A stretch of 33,019 nucleotides of DNA from Deltaproteobacteria bacterium (GTDB taxonomy: Bacteria; Myxococcota_A; Polyangia; Haliangiales; Haliangiaceae): the NCBI GenBank assembly GCA_013812655.1, contig JACCTC010000261.1, positions 1 through 33,019 on the forward strand, in the 5' to 3' direction. Under the pieces are notes generated by a model. The model made no database searches and was not told the origin of the DNA. It was given only the letters and a program-made list of their open reading frames with translations. This document shows, in pieces, positions 30,450-33,019 of the stretch. The position numbers and the translations under genes were made by a program. The stretch's first letter is position 1; each line of letters starts with the position of its first letter.

Positions 30450-30483
30450 TATAAGAGTGGATCTGGTCTCTCAAGGGCGCTAT

Positions 30484-30499
30484 CTTCCCGATCGGGAAG
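30484..30499. promoter_or_regulatory. hipBA operator O3, 16-bp palindrome overlapping the ribosome-binding site
   Basis: CTTCCCGATCGGGAAG ends eight bases before the hipB ATG. Its right half, GGGAAG (30494-30499), is at the right distance to act as the Shine-Dalgarno sequence, so the operator and ribosome-binding site share bases. TATCTT (30481-30486) could be a -10. Confidence 0.8.
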
Positions 30500-30507
30500 T
30501 CCGCTCG

Positions 30508-30747
30508 ATGAAGCCAAAGTCGGTAAAACAACCTCGTGATCTCGGCGACTTGATTCGCACGCTTCGCCACGCAAAACAGCTCGATCAAGCCACGGCGGCT
30601 GGGCTGGCAGGCGTTGGAACACGCTTTTTGGGCGAGCTCGAGAACGGCAAACCCACCGTGCAGCTCGGACTCGTCTTCCAGGTATTGCATCGGCTCGGAC
30701 TCGAGATCTGGATCGCGCCTCGCGCGTGGCGGCCCGAGGACGAATGA
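30508..30747 (+). CDS. hipB: HipB-like antitoxin (XRE-family HTH)
   Basis: This 79-residue protein is an XRE-type helix-turn-helix antitoxin: DLGDLIRTLRHAKQLDQATAAGLAGVGTRFLGELENGKPTVQLGLVFQVLHRLGLEI. It matches HipB in size and in the recognition helix region (GVGTRFLGELENG). HipB dimers bind DNA and hold the HipA kinase in an inactive complex. It starts at ATG 30508, using GGGAAG within operator O3 as ribosome-binding site; the frame is open upstream to 30457 but that would begin between O2 and O3. Its stop overlaps the hipA start (ATGA). Three identical palindromes upstream support strong self-repression. Confidence 0.9.
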   Translation: MKPKSVKQPRDLGDLIRTLRHAKQLDQATAAGLAGVGTRFLGELENGKPTVQLGLVFQVLHRLGLEIWIAPRAWRPEDE

Positions 30748-32009
30748 TGTCCGGTCACGAGCTCGTCGTGCGATGGGGGGACGCAGAGGTCGGACGAGTC
30801 ACGCTCGATGCCGACGGGCGGTTCCGATTTCGTTATGCCGAGTCATGGCTCGACAACCGAGCCGCGTCGGCGATCTCCCTGAGCCTGCCGCTTCGCAAAG
30901 ACGAGTACGCCGAGGGTCCGGGCCATTGGTTCTTCGCGAACTTGTTACCAGAGGCTGGTGCACGCCAAGCAGTGTGCGCGCGGCTCGGAATCTCCGAGAC
31001 CAACGACTTCGCGCTGCTGCGTGCGATCGGAGGCGAGTGTGCCGGTGCTCTTGCCATCGTCGATCCCGCCCGGACGATCCGAGACGACGACAACGCTTAC
31101 GAGCTGCTCGAGGATCATCGCCTCCAGCAGATCGTCCAGCGCGATGGCATCGTTCCGCTGCTTGTTGGCGGTGAGACCACGCGACTCTCGCTCGCCGGGG
31201 CGCAAGACAAGTTGCCCGTCGCAAGACTCGACGCGCGACTCCAGCTCCCGCTACGAGGAGCGCCGAGCACGCACATTCTCAAGCTGCCACACCTTCGCTA
31301 CGCGCACCTGCCGGTGAACGAAGCCTTCATCATGGGCCTGGCCGCGAAGATCGGCTTTGACGTCGCAAAGGTCGAGCTCGTTGCGACCTCGCCATCGTGC
31401 CTGCTCGTCGAGCGATACGACCGACGCGTATCTGATGATCCGTGGCCAGCGGTGCGACTGCATCAGGAAGATCTCTGTCAGGCCTTCGGTCTTCCTGGGA
31501 GCCAGAAGTACGAACAGGAAGGGGGGCCCACGCTCGCCGGCATCATCGAGCTCGTGCGCGCCTCCGTGAGCGATCCGATCGTCGATGTGCGACGGCTCCT
31601 CGAGTGGCAGGCGTTCAACGTCGTGGTTGGCAACGCAGACGGTCACGGCAAGAACCTCGCGCTGTTGTATGCGTCTTCGCGCGAGCTTCGACTCGCACCT
31701 TTCTATGATCTGTTGTCGACGATGCAATACGACGGGATCGATCGCCGACTCGCGATGAGCGTCGGTGGCAGGCGGCAGGCGCCCGAGCTTCATCGCGCAC
31801 AGTGGGAGACTCTTGCCGCCGAGGTGCAGATCCGCGCGCGCGTCGTGATCGAGATCGTCGCTGACGTTGCGGATCGTTGCGTGGCCGCCCTGCCATCGTG
31901 GACCGACGACTTCGGCGCTGCGTACGGCGAGCAGCCTATCTTGCAGACCTTACCGACGTTCATCCGCAGTTCGGCTGCGCGGGTCGCGCGTCAGGTTCAG
32001 GCAAAGTAG
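30744..32009 (+). CDS. hipA: HipA-like Ser/Thr kinase toxin
   Basis: This 421-residue protein matches E. coli HipA over its length. HipA phosphorylates glutamyl-tRNA synthetase and causes growth arrest and persistence. Visible motifs are LSLAGAQDKLPV (the loop with the autophosphorylated Ser), THILKLP (the ATP-binding Lys), LLVERYDRR, LHQEDLCQAFGLPGSQKYEQEGGP, the catalytic GNADGHGKNLAL (Asp and Asn present) and the metal-binding PFYDLLS. No key residue is missing, so the toxin should be active. ATG 30744 overlaps the hipB stop; ATG 30747 is an alternative. The E. coli target is known; the target here is assumed to be similar but is unproven. Confidence 0.93.
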   Translation: MMSGHELVVRWGDAEVGRVTLDADGRFRFRYAESWLDNRAASAISLSLPLRKDEYAEGPGHWFFANLLPEAGARQAVCARLGISETNDFALLRAIGGECAGALAIVDPARTIRDDDNAYELLEDHRLQQIVQRDGIVPLLVGGETTRLSLAGAQDKLPVARLDARLQLPLRGAPSTHILKLPHLRYAHLPVNEAFIMGLAAKIGFDVAKVELVATSPSCLLVERYDRRVSDDPWPAVRLHQEDLCQAFGLPGSQKYEQEGGPTLAGIIELVRASVSDPIVDVRRLLEWQAFNVVVGNADGHGKNLALLYASSRELRLAPFYDLLSTMQYDGIDRRLAMSVGGRRQAPELHRAQWETLAAEVQIRARVVIEIVADVADRCVAALPSWTDDFGAAYGEQPILQTLPTFIRSSAARVARQVQAK

Positions 32010-32032
32010 AGAGTCGCGATACACTGGCGGCG

Positions 32033-33019
32033 GTGCCCGGCGTCGATGATCAGACGGAGGCTCTGCCGGCGCCGGCGGAGCACGTCGCGCCCGGCGCACC
32101 TGCCGCGTCGCTGATCGGTCGGACGCTCGGCAAGTTCAAGGTCGCCGAGCTGCTCGGGCGAGGTGGCTCGGGCGAGGTCTACCGTGCGGAGCAGCCGCAG
32201 CTCGGCCGGTCCGCGGTGATCAAGGTGCTGCATCGCGAGACCACGGCGGCGCGCAGCCGGTCGGCGAACAAGATCGAGCGGTTCTTGCGCGAGGCGAAGC
32301 TGGCATCGCGCCTCGATCATCCATACGCCGCGCACGTCTACGCGTTCGGTGCCGAGACCGACGGCCTGCTGTGGATCGCGATGGAGCACGTGCGCGGGGC
32401 AACGCTCGACGAGATCGTGGCGCGCCGCGGTGCGATGCCGCCCGCGGTGTTCGGCCCGCTGTTCGCGCGGATCTGCGAGGTCGTCCACACCGCGCACGAG
32501 CTCGGCATCGTCCATCGCGACATCAAGGGCTCGAACGTGATGGTGATCGAACGCGCCGGGCAGCTCCTGCCAAAGCTCCTCGACTTCGGGATCGCCAAGG
32601 GTCTCGACGGTGGCGCGACCCCGGGCGGTGGTGTCGATCACGTCGACCCCGCGCTGACCGGTCAGGGATCGACGCTCGGCTCGCCGCACTACATGGCGCC
32701 GGAGCAGTGGGAAGCACCGGCCGGCGTCGACGGCCGCGCCGATATCTACGCGCTCGGCGTGCTCGCCTACCGCTGCGTGGCCGGATACCTGCCGTTCCGC
32801 GGGATCGAGCGCGCGGGCCTCGCGCAGGCGCACCTGACGATGCCGCCGCCGCCGTTGCCCGATCACGTCGCGATGCCGGTCGCCGAGGCGATCGCACGCG
32901 CGATGGCGAAGGCCCGCGAGGCGCGGTGGCCCGATGCGCTCGCGTTCGGCGAGGCGGTTCGCACCGCGACCGGGGATGGCCGGCCCGCGCACGAGGCGGT
33001 GCCGATCTTCGATCCGGCG
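32033..33019 (+). CDS. Ser/Thr protein kinase, N-terminal part (runs off window)
   Basis: The frame opens at GTG 32033 and stays open to the window edge (329 residues). After an Ala/Pro-rich start of about 28 residues comes a complete Hanks-type kinase domain: LLGRGGSGEVYRAEQ, AVIKVL with the ATP Lys, HRDIKGSNVMV with the catalytic Asp, LLDFGIAKGL, GSPHYMAPEQWE, and RADIYALGVLAYRCVAGYLPF. All catalytic residues are intact, unlike the Arg-substituted loop in the kinase at 21245-23668. TACACT (32020-32025) lies seven bases before the start. It is only 23 bp after hipA but probably separate. Sensor domains, if any, lie beyond the window. Confidence 0.88.
   Translation, partial: MPGVDDQTEALPAPAEHVAPGAPAASLIGRTLGKFKVAELLGRGGSGEVYRAEQPQLGRSAVIKVLHRETTAARSRSANKIERFLREAKLASRLDHPYAAHVYAFGAETDGLLWIAMEHVRGATLDEIVARRGAMPPAVFGPLFARICEVVHTAHELGIVHRDIKGSNVMVIERAGQLLPKLLDFGIAKGLDGGATPGGGVDHVDPALTGQGSTLGSPHYMAPEQWEAPAGVDGRADIYALGVLAYRCVAGYLPFRGIERAGLAQAHLTMPPPPLPDHVAMPVAEAIARAMAKAREARWPDALAFGEAVRTATGDGRPAHEAVPIFDPA

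Noticed and set aside
30414..30455. TTGACC with TATAAG as the hipB promoter
   Set aside because: The 30-bp spacing does not suit a single sigma70-type promoter; the true hipB start site cannot be decided from the sequence.
30385..30499. Regularly spaced short palindromes resembling a mini-CRISPR
   Set aside because: Only three units of a perfect palindrome lie directly before hipB and end at its ribosome-binding site; there are no cas genes. Operators explain them better.
31997..32992. 331-residue minus-strand frame at the right end
   Set aside because: It is antisense to a kinase domain with all catalytic motifs.

Overview
The window is about 33 kb of very GC-rich bacterial chromosome. The gene content is a two-step TatBC set, many predicted lipoproteins, large Hanks-type Ser/Thr kinases with zinc-ribbon and TPR modules, a MerR-TPR fusion, PilZ and GspE-N proteins, Calx-beta and FG-GAP surface repeats, and an NtrC-type regulator. 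This suggests a member of the Myxococcota or a similar former deltaproteobacterium (inference from gene types; no rRNA is present). Nothing looks like a phage or large mobile element, and no IS element or CRISPR array was seen.

Layout. 1-397 is the end of an FG-GAP repeat protein. 438-1015 is a mazEF toxin-antitoxin pair, followed by a convergent, antitoxin-less and start-less second mazF (1031-1387). 1371-3806 (-) is gshB followed by an SLC13-type transporter; 3964-4533 (+) is a Uma2-family nuclease-like protein; 4552-4866 (-) is a Cys-rich lipoprotein. 4904-7537 (-) is an AI-2E/PerM-family membrane protein followed by an NtrC-type sigma54 activator. 7653-9049 (+) is an unknown gene overlapping a MerR-TPR fusion. 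9287-11340 (-) is uppS, cdsA and a small lipoprotein, with a tandem hairpin repeat between uppS and cdsA. 11420-14749 (+) holds pspA, a GspC-like PDZ protein, a PilZ protein and a DUF1579-like lipoprotein. 14837-17958 (+) is a degenerate metallo-beta-lactamase nuclease homologue overlapping a class A penicillin-binding protein. 18009-19467 (+) is tatBC. 19514-24580 (-) holds tRNA-Arg(CCG), a GspE-N protein, a zinc-ribbon/kinase/TPR protein and an L7/L12-like membrane protein, with a 52-codon gene on the opposite strand. 24648-30354 (+) holds an unknown Cys-motif protein, a seven-repeat Calx-beta lipoprotein and the malic enzyme maeB. 30385-32009 is a hipBA module with three identical operators, and 32033 to the end is a second Ser/Thr kinase.

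Functional links. Cell-envelope functions dominate: isoprenoid carrier and phospholipid precursor synthesis (uppS-cdsA), peptidoglycan synthesis, Tat export, membrane-stress PspA and several lipoproteins. Two complete toxin-antitoxin modules and one broken toxin lie near the two ends. The most general signal is a TANNNT hexamer 5-11 nt before the start codon of 14 genes, usually with no Shine-Dalgarno sequence. It suggests that leaderless mRNAs are the normal mode for operon-leading genes here, and it was used to choose several start codons.

Limits. Function calls come from reading motifs by eye, with no database search. Start codons given as GTG or TTG, the two very small ORFs, and all regulatory sites are predictions.
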